Positions 33,484 through 42,940 of a stretch of 64,000 bases of DNA are shown in pieces. The stretch covers positions 496,001-560,000 of the forward strand of contig OY762913.1 of NCBI GenBank assembly GCA_963666535.1, in the 5' to 3' direction. This DNA comes from G963666535 sp963666535. GTDB lineage: Bacteria > Bacillota > Clostridia > Oscillospirales > Oscillospiraceae. The position numbers and the translations under genes were made by a program. The number at the start of each line of letters is the position of its first letter. Position 1 is the first letter of the stretch. The notes under the pieces are model-generated. The model was not told the origin of the DNA. It searched no databases and saw only the letters and a list, made by a program, of their open reading frames with translations.

Positions 33484-36030
33484 TTATGCGTCCTCCTGCG
33501 GTGCCTCAGTATCCGGAGTTTCCGCCTGGGGCTCTTCTATGACCGGAATTTCCTGGGGCAACGCCTCCTGCTCGGTGCGGGCAATGGAGATCACCTTGAC
33601 GCCCTCGTCCATGCGCATGAGGATCACGCCCTGGGCGGTGCGGCTATAAATATTCACGTCGGAAACCGCCATGCGGATGATTACGCCGTCGTTGGAAACG
33701 ATCAGCAGATCTTCGTCCTCGTCCACAACCTTAACGCCGGCGATGGGTCCGGTTTTTTCGGTGACGTTATAGGCTTTCAGGCCGTATCCGCCACGTCTCT
33801 GCGGCTCGCCGTCGCCACGGATATACTCGGGGATGGGCGTTCTCTTTCCGTAGCCGTTTTCGGTTACGGCCAGGAACGTGCCCTCTTCCCGGGCGCGGGC
33901 GGCGCCCACAACATAGTCATCAGCGCGCATACGGATACCACGCACGCCGCACGCGTCACGGCCCATGGGCCGCACGTCAGTCTCCTTAAAGCAGATGGCC
34001 ATGCCATTGTGGGTGGCGATGAGAATATTTTGCTCCCCATCGGTCTGGCACACAGAAATCAGCTCGTCGCCCTCATCCAGCGTGATACAGCGGATGCCCG
34101 CCTTCCGCGCGGTATTGATGCCCGACAGGGCAATGCGTTTGACGGTACCGTTTTTTGTGATCATGACCAAATACACATCGTCGGCATATTCCCGGATGTG
34201 GATCATAGCGGTCACTTTTTCATTGCTTTCAATGGGAAGCACGTTGACCAGATTTGTTCCCTTTGCCGTCCGTCCCGCCTCCGGAATCCGGTATCCCTTT
34301 TTCCGGTGTACCCGTCCGGTATTGGTGAAGAAGAGAATATAGTCATGGGTCGAGGCGGTAAACACGGTCTCCACATAATCCTCCTCCCGGGTACTCATGG
34401 CAGTCACGCCCCTTCCGCCCCGGTTCTGGGAGCGATAGGTCGAGGCGGGCAGGCGCTTGATATATCCCGCGTTGGTGAGGGTAAACACGCACTCCTCCTC
34501 GTCAATGAGATCCTCGATATCAATCTCATCCTCCACGTCCTGAATCTCGGTGGAGCGTTCGTCGCCGTATTTGTCGCGGATGGCGATCATCTCGTCTTTT
34601 AAAACGCCTTTGAGCAGTTCCTTATCGCTCAGCAGGCGGTTAAAGTAGGCGATTTTCTCCTCCAGCTCCTTATACTCCGCGTCCAACTTTTCCTTTTCCA
34701 GCCCTTGCAGACTTTTCAGCCGCATATCCAGAATGGCCTGTGACTGGACCTCGGACAGGCCGAAGCGCTCCATCAGGTGCTGCTTTGCGTCGTCGTAGCT
34801 GGTGCGGATGATGTGGATAACCTCGTCAATGTTGTCCTGAGCGATCAGCAATCCTTCCAGCAGGTGGGCGCGCTCCTGCGCCTTGCGCAGGTCGAACTTG
34901 GTCCGGCGGATGATGATCTCTTCCTGGAAGGACAGGTATTCGTCCAGAATGTGCCGCAGGGACAGGATTCTGGGCTGGGACTGGTTTTGCACCAGTGCCA
35001 GCATATTGATGGCAAAGGTATTCTGCATCTGGGTCTGGGAAAACAGGCGGTTTAACACCACCTGGGCATTGGCATCTTTTTTGAGTTCGATGACAATGCG
35101 CATACCGTTGCGGTCGGATTCGTCCCGCAGGCCGGAAATACCGTCCAGCCGCTTGTCATGGACTTGTTCCGCAATGGTCTCGACCAGGACTTTTTTGTTG
35201 ACCTGATAGGGCAGCTCGGTGACAATGATCCGCAGCCGTCCTCCCGTGCCGTATTCCTCAATCTCCGTGCGGGCGCGAATCACCAGCCGTCCCTTGCCGG
35301 TGGCATAAGCGGCGCGGATGCCCGAGCGGCCCATGATGATCCCCTTGGTTGGGAAATCCGGGCCCTTGACGTGCTCCATCAGGTCGGAAAGCTCCGCCTC
35401 CGGATTGTCCAGCACACAGATACAGGCACCGATCACTTCCTTCAGGTTGTGAGGCGGAATGTTCGTCGCCATGCCCACCGCGATACCGGAGGAGCCGTTG
35501 ACCAGCAGATTGGGGAAGCGGCAGGGGAGAACCCGTGGCTCTTTCCGGGATTCATCGAAGTTTGGATCCCAGTCCACGGTGTCTTTGTCGATGTCACGCA
35601 GCAGCTCCTCGGATATTTTTGCCATGCGGGCCTCGGTATAACGATAGGCGGCGGGGGGATCGCCATCCACGGAACCGAAGTTTCCGTGGCCGTCCACCAG
35701 CGGATACCGCATGGAGAAATCCTGGGCCAGACGCACCATGGCGTCGTAAACCGAGGCGTCACCATGGGGATGGTAGCGGCCCAGCACGTCACCCACGCAG
35801 GTGGCGGACTTTTTAAAGGGACGATCATTGGTCAGGTTATCCTCGTACATGGCGTACAGGATTCGGCGGTGAACCGGCTTGAGTCCGTCGCGCACGTCGG
35901 GCAGCGCACGGCCCACGATCACCGACATGGCATAGTCAATATAGGAGGTCTGCATCTCATCCACAAGTTCAGACCTGACAATTTTTTGGTCGGGATACCG
36001 GATGTCTTCCGGCTTATAGTCTTTGCCCAT
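33484..36030 (-). CDS. gyrA: DNA gyrase subunit A
   Basis: The 848-residue protein is the breakage-reunion subunit of gyrase. The N-terminal domain holds the winged helix with KPVHRRILYAM (residues 51-61), the quinolone region HPHGDASVYD (87-96) and the catalytic tyrosine in AYRYTEARM. The C-terminal pinwheel carries the GyrA box as QNRGGRG (about 540), which allows negative supercoiling. At the position matching E. coli Ser83 there is Ala92, while Asp96 matches Asp87. The ATG at 36030 has AGGAGG 10 nt upstream; a TTG two codons earlier is less likely. The last 35 residues are an acidic, Glu/Pro-rich tail. Confidence 0.97.
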   Translation of the reverse strand: MGKDYKPEDIRYPDQKIVRSELVDEMQTSYIDYAMSVIVGRALPDVRDGLKPVHRRILYAMYEDNLTNDRPFKKSATCVGDVLGRYHPHGDASVYDAMVRLAQDFSMRYPLVDGHGNFGSVDGDPPAAYRYTEARMAKISEELLRDIDKDTVDWDPNFDESRKEPRVLPCRFPNLLVNGSSGIAVGMATNIPPHNLKEVIGACICVLDNPEAELSDLMEHVKGPDFPTKGIIMGRSGIRAAYATGKGRLVIRARTEIEEYGTGGRLRIIVTELPYQVNKKVLVETIAEQVHDKRLDGISGLRDESDRNGMRIVIELKKDANAQVVLNRLFSQTQMQNTFAINMLALVQNQSQPRILSLRHILDEYLSFQEEIIIRRTKFDLRKAQERAHLLEGLLIAQDNIDEVIHIIRTSYDDAKQHLMERFGLSEVQSQAILDMRLKSLQGLEKEKLDAEYKELEEKIAYFNRLLSDKELLKGVLKDEMIAIRDKYGDERSTEIQDVEDEIDIEDLIDEEECVFTLTNAGYIKRLPASTYRSQNRGGRGVTAMSTREEDYVETVFTASTHDYILFFTNTGRVHRKKGYRIPEAGRTAKGTNLVNVLPIESNEKVTAMIHIREYADDVYLVMITKNGTVKRIALSGINTARKAGIRCITLDEGDELISVCQTDGEQNILIATHNGMAICFKETDVRPMGRDACGVRGIRMRADDYVVGAARAREEGTFLAVTENGYGKRTPIPEYIRGDGEPQRRGGYGLKAYNVTEKTGPIAGVKVVDEDEDLLIVSNDGVIIRMAVSDVNIYSRTAQGVILMRMDEGVKVISIARTEQEALPQEIPVIEEPQAETPDTEAPQEDA

Positions 36031-36045
36031 TTTCAATGCACCTCC

Positions 36046-38001
36046 TTAAATATCAAGATTGATGACATATTTCGCGTTCTTTTCAATGAATTCCTTGCGC
36101 GGCTCTACCTTTTCGCCCATCAGAATGGTAAAGGTCTCGTCAGCCGCCACGGCATCATCCAATTCGATGCGCTTGAGGATCCGCGTTTCGGGATTCATGG
36201 TGGTCCCCCACAGCTCATGGGGATCCATTTCACCAAGACCTTTGTTTCGGCTGATGTCGATCTTTCCCTTACCGTCCTCGCCGCGCATTTCCGCGGATAC
36301 CCGGTCCCGTTCCTCGTCAGAGAAGGCATAGCGGGTGGTTTTACCCCGCACCAGCTTGTAAAGCGGGGGCACGGCGGCATACACATAGCCGTTTTCGATC
36401 AGCGGACGCATGAAGCGGAAGAAAAAGGTCAGCAGCAGGGTGCGGATGTGAGAACCGTCCACATCGGCATCGGCCATGATAATGACTTTGTGATACCGAA
36501 GTCTGGTGTGGTCGAACTCCTCGCCAATGCCCGCGCCCAGCGCGGTGATCACGGGCGTCAGCTTATCGTTGCCGTACACCTTGTCGGCTCTCGCCTTTTC
36601 CACGTTGAGCATCTTGCCCCACAGGGGCAGGATCGCCTGGAATCGGGAATCGCGGCCTCCCTTGGCGGAGCCGCCTGCCGAGTCGCCCTCAACGATGTAA
36701 AGTTCAGTCAAAGACGGGTCGCGCTCGTTGCAGTCAGAAAGCTTGCCAGGCAGGGTAGACCCCTCCAGCGCATTTTTGCGGCGGATGTTCTCTCTTGCCT
36801 TGCGGGCCGCCTCGCGGGCGCGATTGGCAGTCATGGCCTTTTCCAGAATGGAGCGGCCGATCTGGGGATTTTCCTCCAGAAAAATCTCCAGCTTTTCCGA
36901 CACAATGTTGTCCACCAGGGTGCGGATCTCGCTGTTGCCCAGCTTCGCCTTGGTCTGTCCCTCAAACTGGGCATCCAAAAGCTTGACGGAAATGATGCAG
37001 GTTAAACCCTCTCGGCAGTCCTCGCCCGATACCTTGTCGTCATTTTTCAAAATACCCTTTTTGATCCCGTATTGATTCAAAACCCGGGTGAGGGCCGCCT
37101 TAAAGCCGGTTTCGTGCATACCGCCCTCGGGGGTGTGGATGTTATTGGCAAAGGAGACAATAATTTCGTTATAGCTGTCGTTATACTGCATGGCAACCTC
37201 AGCCATGGAGTCCTCTTTTTCCCCAGCCATATAAATCACGCCGTTGTGGATTGGCGTTTTGTTGCGGTTAATATAGGCGACAAATTCCCGGATGCCGCCT
37301 TCATAGCACATGGCGTCAAATTGTTCGTTGCCCTCGCGCTCGTCAGCGGTGGAAATTTTCAGGCCGGCGTTTAAAAACGCCTGCTCGCGCATGCGGGTGT
37401 GAAGGATCTCGTAGTCATAAACCGTGTCCTCGAAAATGGTACTGTCCGGCTTGAATATGACTTCTGTACCTTCGTGGTCAGTGGTCCCGACGATCTTCAT
37501 CTCCTGGGTCACATCGCCCCGGGAAAATTTCATTTCGTAGATACTGCCACCCTTATGGACGCGAACCTCCAGCCATTCCGACAGGGCGTTCACCACCGAA
37601 GCGCCAACGCCGTGCAGGCCGCCCGACACCTTGTAGCCGCCGCCGCCGAATTTGCCGCCTGCGTGCAGAATGGTATATACCACTTCCAGCGCCGGCTTTC
37701 CGGTCTGTTGCTGAATATCCACGGGGATACCACGGCCGTTGTCGGTGACCCGGATGATATCGCCGGGCAGAATGGTTACCGTGATATGATCGCAGTAGCC
37801 GGCCAGTGCCTCGTCAATGGAGTTATCCACAATTTCATAGACGAGATGATGAAGCCCGGAGGAAGAGGTGGAGCCGATATACATCCCCGGCCGCTTCCGA
37901 ACCGCTTCCAGCCCCTCCAGTACTTGGATTTCAGATGCACCGTATGCATGATCTACCTGGGTATTGACTTGTGTATTGGTCAGTTCTAATTCTTCAGACA
38001 T
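36046..38001 (-). CDS. gyrB: DNA gyrase subunit B
   Basis: A 651-residue ATPase subunit. The GHKL ATP site is seen as YEIVDNSIDEA (residues about 52-62), DNGRGIPVD (about 85) and GLHGVGASVVNALS (about 127-140); the TOPRIM domain has EGDSAGGSAKGGRDS (about 433-447) and the DADVDGSH metal site (about 508). It drives strand passage with GyrA. ATG 38001 has GGAGG 8 nt upstream. It is followed by gyrA after 15 nt in the usual order. Confidence 0.97.
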   Translation of the reverse strand: MSEELELTNTQVNTQVDHAYGASEIQVLEGLEAVRKRPGMYIGSTSSSGLHHLVYEIVDNSIDEALAGYCDHITVTILPGDIIRVTDNGRGIPVDIQQQTGKPALEVVYTILHAGGKFGGGGYKVSGGLHGVGASVVNALSEWLEVRVHKGGSIYEMKFSRGDVTQEMKIVGTTDHEGTEVIFKPDSTIFEDTVYDYEILHTRMREQAFLNAGLKISTADEREGNEQFDAMCYEGGIREFVAYINRNKTPIHNGVIYMAGEKEDSMAEVAMQYNDSYNEIIVSFANNIHTPEGGMHETGFKAALTRVLNQYGIKKGILKNDDKVSGEDCREGLTCIISVKLLDAQFEGQTKAKLGNSEIRTLVDNIVSEKLEIFLEENPQIGRSILEKAMTANRAREAARKARENIRRKNALEGSTLPGKLSDCNERDPSLTELYIVEGDSAGGSAKGGRDSRFQAILPLWGKMLNVEKARADKVYGNDKLTPVITALGAGIGEEFDHTRLRYHKVIIMADADVDGSHIRTLLLTFFFRFMRPLIENGYVYAAVPPLYKLVRGKTTRYAFSDEERDRVSAEMRGEDGKGKIDISRNKGLGEMDPHELWGTTMNPETRILKRIELDDAVAADETFTILMGEKVEPRKEFIEKNAKYVINLDI

Positions 38002-38026
38002 TTTGAAACCTCCATAATTGCGGGGT

Positions 38027-38290
38027 CTATTCAAACAGGTTGTTTTCCGCTCGCCGGAGCAGAGTTGCCGTGGCCATTTGCGTGATATAGACCACCGGCG
38101 GTTCTTTGCCGCGCTGGCAGATGACAAAGGATTTTGGCAAATCATCGCCCACGCTGATTACCCGGCCTTCCCGCTCGGCCCGTTCCAGAAATTTTCTGGT
38201 GCGGGGAGACGCGGTAGTGTTATCCAGGTCGAACAGACCCAGCACACTGGCATAGGAAACCACCACGGACTGACCTAAATGTAAATACAT
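38027..38290 (-). CDS. remB: RemB-like DUF370 protein
   Basis: An 87-residue DUF370 protein in the recF-gyrB gap, the place of yaaB/remB in Bacillus. It begins MYLHLGQSVVV, with the family core VLGLFDLDNTT (residues about 17-27) and ends in a short helix. RemA/RemB proteins are DNA-binding regulators of biofilm matrix and osmoprotection genes in Bacillus; whether that job holds here is unknown. AAGGAG lies 6 nt before the ATG at 38290; the preceding GTG is the alternative. Confidence 0.85.
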   Translation of the reverse strand: MYLHLGQSVVVSYASVLGLFDLDNTTASPRTRKFLERAEREGRVISVGDDLPKSFVICQRGKEPPVVYITQMATATLLRRAENNLFE

Positions 38291-38323
38291 CACATGCTCC
38301 TTTTCTCGCGGAGACGGCGCGCG

Positions 38324-39427
38324 TTATACAAGCTTTCCGTCCTTGATGCGAAAAACGCGGCCCTCCTTCAATCCGGTCAGCCGGTCATTCTCGCAGCAGG
38401 TGATAAATACCTGCCCTCCCTGGATCCGACTTAATACAAACTCCTGTCTGTGAACATCCAGTTCTGACAAGACGTCGTCCAATAACAGCACCGGCCATTC
38501 TCCGGTATCGTGATAGAAAATTTCCCGCGCACCCAGTTTGAGCGACAGTACCGCCGTCCTCGCCTGCCCCTGGGAACTGTATGTCCGGGCAGACACGTCG
38601 TTAATCGCAATATCCATATCATCCTTGTGCGGTCCGGAAAGACAAGCGTGCGCCTTCAATTCCGCCTCCCGGTGTGTCTCCTGGTGTTCTAAAAGCAGGG
38701 GCAGCAGCTCTTTTGGCGGTGCCAGCGGATCGGGAATGGTACTCACCGTTTCATAGGTCAGCTTCAACGCCTCCCGCCCGCCTGAAAAGTCCTGATGGAT
38801 CGGCGGCGCATAATCCAGCAGCTTTTTAATAAAGTGTGCCCGGTAATGAATGATGACCGCTCCCATTTGAGCCATGCGTAGCGAAAACTCATCCAGCGTT
38901 TCCAGCAGGGACGGCTTATCCTCATAATCCTTTAAAATGCGGGTTTTATGCTCATAGAGCCGCCGGTATTCTGCCAGCGCCTCTTCGTAGCGGGGCCGCA
39001 GTTGGCAGATACAATCATCCAAAAAGCCGCGTCTCGCCGCGGCTCCCTCCCGGATCAGGCCCATATCCTCCGGACAGAATAAAACCGTCTGCAGTATGGG
39101 AGAAAGTTCGGCCGCGGATTTCAACCTGACCCCGTTGGAAAAAAGCTGCCGTGTGCTAGCGCGGAATAAATGGGCCTCCAGCGTAAAGTCCCGTCCGCGG
39201 GAAAACACATCCCCCTTTAAAAAGGCGGAATTCACCCAGAATTGAATTAGGTCCTTGTCATACCGCACCCGGTGGGATCGGGCGGAGGAGAGGTAATAGA
39301 TTGCCTCCAACAAGTTGGTCTTTCCCTGGGCATTTTCCCCACAGATCACATTCACCGTGGGGGAAAGATCGGTTGCAACATGAATATAGTTGCGGAAAAA
39401 ATCCAACGAAATATGTTTGACAATCAT
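38324..39427 (-). CDS. recF: DNA replication and repair protein RecF
   Basis: The 367-residue protein is an SMC-like ATPase that loads RecA at gaps with RecO and RecR. It has IVKHISLDFFRNY at the start, Walker A GENAQGKTN (residues about 30-38), the signature YSSQGQARTAVLSLKLG (split, about 303-318) and Walker B VLLLDDVLSELD (about 330). The ATG overlaps the yaaA stop by 4 nt (ATGA). Longer upstream reading lies in yaaA. Confidence 0.95.
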   Translation of the reverse strand: MIVKHISLDFFRNYIHVATDLSPTVNVICGENAQGKTNLLEAIYYLSSARSHRVRYDKDLIQFWVNSAFLKGDVFSRGRDFTLEAHLFRASTRQLFSNGVRLKSAAELSPILQTVLFCPEDMGLIREGAAARRGFLDDCICQLRPRYEEALAEYRRLYEHKTRILKDYEDKPSLLETLDEFSLRMAQMGAVIIHYRAHFIKKLLDYAPPIHQDFSGGREALKLTYETVSTIPDPLAPPKELLPLLLEHQETHREAELKAHACLSGPHKDDMDIAINDVSARTYSSQGQARTAVLSLKLGAREIFYHDTGEWPVLLLDDVLSELDVHRQEFVLSRIQGGQVFITCCENDRLTGLKEGRVFRIKDGKLV

Positions 39428-39639
39428 GTAACCACCAAGCGGACGTCGCTTCCCAGTTCTACGATATCGCCCGGCCTTATTTTTTTTCCCCGCATGGTGC
39501 AGCACGTACCGTTTACAATTACTTCTCCGTTTTGAATGGCGAGTTTCGCTTCCCCGCCAGTGTCTACAGCGCCGGAAAACTTCAACAGCCCTTCCAGCTT
39601 GATAAACTCAGTGTTGATTTTCACGGTTTCTTCTTGCAT
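39424..39639 (-). CDS. yaaA: S4-domain RNA-binding protein YaaA (RlbA)
   Basis: A 71-residue S4 protein with the typical core FIKLEGLLKFSGAVDTGGEAK (split) and VIVNGTCCTMRGKKI (residues about 40-54). It always sits between dnaN and recF in Firmicutes and has been linked to ribosome assembly. GGAGG precedes the ATG by about 8 nt. It is coupled to recF. Confidence 0.93.
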   Translation of the reverse strand: MQEETVKINTEFIKLEGLLKFSGAVDTGGEAKLAIQNGEVIVNGTCCTMRGKKIRPGDIVELGSDVRLVVT

Positions 39640-39666
39640 CTTTTTCCTCCTGCGCGCTGCCGCACG

Positions 39667-40779
39667 TTATTCCCCGGCCTTTAGCCGCACGGGAAGCACC
39701 ATATAAAGAAATTTTTCTTCCCCCGCAGCAGGGAGAATGACACAGGGTGCCACGCTGGTGCTCAATTCAATCCGCACCCGGTCGGCGGGCGCGGCCCGCA
39801 GCGCGTCCATTAGATATTTATTATTAAACCCGATCTCAAGATCCTTTCCGTCACCGGAAATGGGGCATTGATCGGCTGCATCACCGATGGCTGTTTTGGT
39901 ATTGATTTGCAGCAGTCCGTCCGCAAATTTACACCGCAGCGGACTTTTTAACTTATCGTTGATAATCAGGGACACCCGCTCAATGGAGGACAGAAGCACC
40001 CGGGTATCTCCCTCTACCTTAATGCTGTTATTTCTGGGTACAGCATTGCGATAGGCCAGAAATTCTCCCTCTAGCCGCCGGGACACCAGCATCAGGTCTC
40101 CCACTTTAAACATCATGTGGCGAGAGCCTTGTGTGATGGAAATTGTGTTTTCCGTATCCCCACAAATCTTTTCCACCTCAGAAAGGGCAGAGCCGGGTAC
40201 CACAAACGAAAAGCTGGGTTCTCCTTCTTTTTGTTCGATGCCTTCATGACGCAGAGCCAAGCGATATCCGTCGACAGACACCACGGTTAGGCCAGTCTCG
40301 TCCACTTCAAACAGAGATCCGGTATGAATGGGGCGGCTTTCACTTTCACTGACTGCAAATAGAGTTTGTCCAATCATTGATTTTAACAGCTTTTGCTGGA
40401 TGGTAAGGGAATTCTGATATTCTACGACGGGCAGTTCGGGAAATTCCTCCGCATCCGTTCCCAGAATATTAAATTCGCTCATGCCACACGTGATATTTAC
40501 CATATAATGACTGGTGGAAAAGACAACCACGTCGTCTGGCAGTTTGCGAATGATCTCACCGAATAGGCGGGCCGACAAAACCAGAGATCCCGTTTCTTCG
40601 ATTTGAGCCGGTACGGTTGTACGAATCCCTGTTTCTAAATTATACCCAGTCAGACGCAGGGACTCTCCAGTTTCCAGCAAAATTCCTTCCAGAGCGGGAA
40701 TGGAACTTTTGGGGGAAACAGCTCTGGAAACCGTGCTGATCGCCGCTTGCAGCAGCGCTTTTTCGCAGGAGAACTTCAT
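39667..40779 (-). CDS. dnaN: DNA polymerase III sliding clamp (beta subunit)
   Basis: The 370-residue clamp has three repeated clamp folds and begins MKFSCEKALLQAAISTVSRAV. The hydrophobic partner pocket near the end ends with YMVLPVRL (residues about 358-365), as in the family. It forms a ring dimer that holds polymerase on DNA. The ATG at 40779 lies 10 nt after AAAGGA; the longer in-frame reading upstream runs through the origin and is non-coding. Confidence 0.97.
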   Translation of the reverse strand: MKFSCEKALLQAAISTVSRAVSPKSSIPALEGILLETGESLRLTGYNLETGIRTTVPAQIEETGSLVLSARLFGEIIRKLPDDVVVFSTSHYMVNITCGMSEFNILGTDAEEFPELPVVEYQNSLTIQQKLLKSMIGQTLFAVSESESRPIHTGSLFEVDETGLTVVSVDGYRLALRHEGIEQKEGEPSFSFVVPGSALSEVEKICGDTENTISITQGSRHMMFKVGDLMLVSRRLEGEFLAYRNAVPRNNSIKVEGDTRVLLSSIERVSLIINDKLKSPLRCKFADGLLQINTKTAIGDAADQCPISGDGKDLEIGFNNKYLMDALRAAPADRVRIELSTSVAPCVILPAAGEEKFLYMVLPVRLKAGE

Positions 40780-40951
40780 ATTGGCATACGTCCTTTCGTT
40801 TTGCGGTATCTCTCTCTCGGTAAAAGGGGGGGAAAACCTCTTCTCGTGAAAGAGAGGGGAGGTTAGTTTAGTAATAGAAGTACGTAGGAGAAAAAAATGT
40901 GCAAACTCTGCGCAACCCGCTGAAAATGAAGGATTTTCTATCAACAGGCAA

Positions 40952-41029
40952 TGTGTACAAAAAAACTTGTTTTCCACACAAAAAAAGAAATGCTCTTTTT
41001 TTCCACAGGCTGTTTTCCACATTTCCACA
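40952..41029. other. oriC: Cluster of DnaA boxes in the dnaA-dnaN gap (origin element)
   Basis: Three copies of TTTTCCACA at 40970-40978, 40999-41007 and 41013-41021, a fourth as ATTTCCACA at 41021-41029, and a reverse TTGTACACA at 40952-40960. The consensus is TTATCCACA. All four forward boxes point the same way, within an AT-rich stretch. In Bacillus the unwinding part of the bipartite origin is in the same gap. The remaining 40780-40951 carries an imperfect CTCTCTTTCACG hairpin. Confidence 0.8.
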
Positions 41030-41039
41030 TTTTCTGTTC

Positions 41040-42353
41040 TTATTCGTAGTGTTGGTTGATATTGGAGCTGATGTCCTTAATCACTTCTCTGGTCTGCGGT
41101 TCCACCTTCACCTTGCGGCCAATGCGGTCAATGGAGTGGAGCACCGTGGCGTGATCTCTGTTTTCAAACTCCCGGCCAATCTCTTTTAAAGAGAGACTGG
41201 TCATGCTTCGAATCAGATACATGGCAATCTGCCTGGCATTGGAGACCTCTTTAATTCGGCTTTGTCCGCGCAGTGCATCATCGTCGATCCCGTAGAACTT
41301 GCAGCACTCTTCAATGATGACATCGGCGGTGGGAAGAATATCCGATTTATCCTTGAACATATCCCGCACGGCGCGAATGACCGTATCGGCTTCAACTTTA
41401 TCACCCAGCAAATCCTGAAAAGCCAATATTTTGGTGATGGTTCCCTCAATCTGACGGACATTGGCGGTGATGTTTTCCGCCACATATTGCAGCACCGGAT
41501 CTGGCAGTTCCATTCCCATGCGAATGGCCTTGTTTTTAATAATTGCGACCCTGGTTTCATAGTCGGGGGGCTGAATGTCAGCCAAAAGACCCCATTCAAA
41601 CCGGGTTTTCAATCGGTCTTCCAGCCGCAGCATTTCCTTGGGCGGACGGTCTGAGGTGAAGACAATCTGTTTTTTCGCCTCATAAAGGGAGTTGAATGTA
41701 TGAAACATCTCTTCTTGGGTGGATTCCCGGCCTGCGATAAATTGCACGTCGTCCATTAAAAATACATCCGCATTGCGGTATTTGGTGCGGAAATCGTCGT
41801 TGCGGTTTTCCCGAATGGCGCGAATGAGTTCGTTGGTAAAGGAATCTCCCTTGATGTAAACAATGCGAAAATTGGGGTGGTTTTTGTGGATGGTATGCGC
41901 GATGGCATACAGCAAATGGGTCTTTCCAAGGCCAGACTCCCCATAGATATAAAGCGGATTGTAGCTGTCCGAGGGATTGTCCGCAACGGCTCGGGCGGCG
42001 GCGTGGGCAAATTTATTGGAAGAGCCAACGACAAATTTTTCAAACGTGTATTCTTCTGTGCCGGGGAAAAAGGAAGTGTCCCTTGGTTTTTTGTAATCTT
42101 CCAGTTCTCCCTCTGTCAGGACCCGAACGGAGAACTCTGCGGAAAACAGTTCCCGCAATGCGCTTTGAATGGAAGGAATATAGCGGCCAATAATAATGTC
42201 CCGCTTAAAGGCGGTTGGGGTATAAACAATAAAAACATCCTCCTCTAACGCAACCGCAACAGCATCGTCAAACCATGTGTTAATGGTGGTAGAGGTCATG
42301 TTTTTTTCCATCAGCGCAGTGATCCGCGCCCAAATGTCTTCTGGCAGATTCAT
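41040..42353 (-). CDS. dnaA: Chromosomal replication initiator DnaA
   Basis: The 437-residue initiator shows domain I (residues 1-85, WARITALMEKNMTSTTINTWF), a short linker, the AAA+ domain with YGESGLGKTHL (about 137-147), LMDDVQFIAG (about 201) and the arginine-finger zone, and the domain IV helix-turn-helix with NARQIAMYLIR (about 371) and the box-reading DHATVLHSIDRI (about 400). The linker (domain II) is short, about 20 residues. The ATG at 42353 has AAGGAGA 6 nt upstream. Confidence 0.98.
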   Translation of the reverse strand: MNLPEDIWARITALMEKNMTSTTINTWFDDAVAVALEEDVFIVYTPTAFKRDIIIGRYIPSIQSALRELFSAEFSVRVLTEGELEDYKKPRDTSFFPGTEEYTFEKFVVGSSNKFAHAAARAVADNPSDSYNPLYIYGESGLGKTHLLYAIAHTIHKNHPNFRIVYIKGDSFTNELIRAIRENRNDDFRTKYRNADVFLMDDVQFIAGRESTQEEMFHTFNSLYEAKKQIVFTSDRPPKEMLRLEDRLKTRFEWGLLADIQPPDYETRVAIIKNKAIRMGMELPDPVLQYVAENITANVRQIEGTITKILAFQDLLGDKVEADTVIRAVRDMFKDKSDILPTADVIIEECCKFYGIDDDALRGQSRIKEVSNARQIAMYLIRSMTSLSLKEIGREFENRDHATVLHSIDRIGRKVKVEPQTREVIKDISSNINQHYE

Positions 42354-42415
42354 TCGTTTCTCCTTCGCTTTACACCCAGACGGGCGGGCATAAATCGGTA
42401 ATTTCACATTACTTC

Positions 42416-42444
42416 ATTATAGCAAAAAATGGCCTTGAGCGCAA
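42416..42444 (-). promoter_or_regulatory. Promoter of dnaA
   Basis: Minus strand TTGCGC (42439-42444), 17-nt spacer, perfect TATAAT (42416-42421), about 62 nt before the dnaA ATG. No clear DnaA box overlaps it. The gap 42445-42641 has a GGGGAGAGGTACCCCCCC hairpin at 42485-42503 and nothing else I can name. Confidence 0.78.
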
Positions 42445-42641
42445 GGAAAAGACCCAATCTTTTCTTGTATATTATTTTAAAATGTGGGGAGAGGTACCCC
42501 CCCGTTTTTGTTCGTTGTCCATTCAGTGGAAAAGTGACGGGTGTACATAACGCCAACTGTGGTTATTTCGAAACCGGACCACTATATCTTGTATTTCCTT
42601 GAAAACAAAGCGTTTGCATTTTAAAACAAATAAAAATTTGG

Positions 42642-42671
42642 TTGACAGGGAATAAATGATTGGGATATAAT
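42642..42671 (+). promoter_or_regulatory. Promoter of rpmH-rnpA-yidD-yidC-khpB
   Basis: Consensus TTGACA (42642-42647), 18-nt spacer, perfect TATAAT (42666-42671), about 105 nt upstream of rpmH. The leader has a CAGCCGAAAACGGCTG hairpin. Confidence 0.88.
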
Positions 42672-42778
42672 AACGTCTGCGCTATGTGCAGACATAGCAG
42701 TGAGAAAACGACCGCAGCCGAAAACGGCTGTTGTGGTAAGTGGCCTTTGGCCACATAATTGTACAGGAGGTGTACTTA

Positions 42779-42913
42779 ATGGTTAGAACATATCAGCCCA
42801 AAAAGCGCCATCGTGCCAAGGTGCATGGCTTTCGCAAGCGTATGGCAACCGCAAACGGCAAGAAGGTCTTGGCTCGTCGCCGTGCGCGCGGCCGTGCCCG
42901 TCTGAGTCACTGA
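42779..42913 (+). CDS. rpmH: Ribosomal protein bL34
   Basis: A 44-residue, highly basic protein with the universal bL34 sequence: MVRTYQPKKRHRAKVHGF, RKRMATANGKKVLARRR and an RGRARLSH end. It belongs to the large subunit near the peptide exit tunnel region. AGGAGG lies 8 nt before the ATG. It heads the rightward operon from the origin. Confidence 0.98.
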   Translation: MVRTYQPKKRHRAKVHGFRKRMATANGKKVLARRRARGRARLSH

Positions 42914-42940
42914 TGAGACGGAAAAACAATATCGTTTAGA

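Noticed and set aside
35158..37005. A 615-codon plus-strand open frame opposite gyrA/gyrB
   Set aside because: It is antisense to two certain genes, spans their junction, has no ribosome site and gives no recognisable protein. Long antisense frames are expected in GC-rich codon usage.
40864..40887. DnaA-trio (repeated TAG) element
   Set aside because: Four TAG triplets occur but at spacings of 5, 6 and 10 nt, not the 3-nt period required, and they lie about 65 bp or more from the nearest box.
42354..42778. DnaA boxes upstream of dnaA
   Set aside because: Only weak matches (such as ATAACCACA near 42560) with two or more mismatches; not enough to call.
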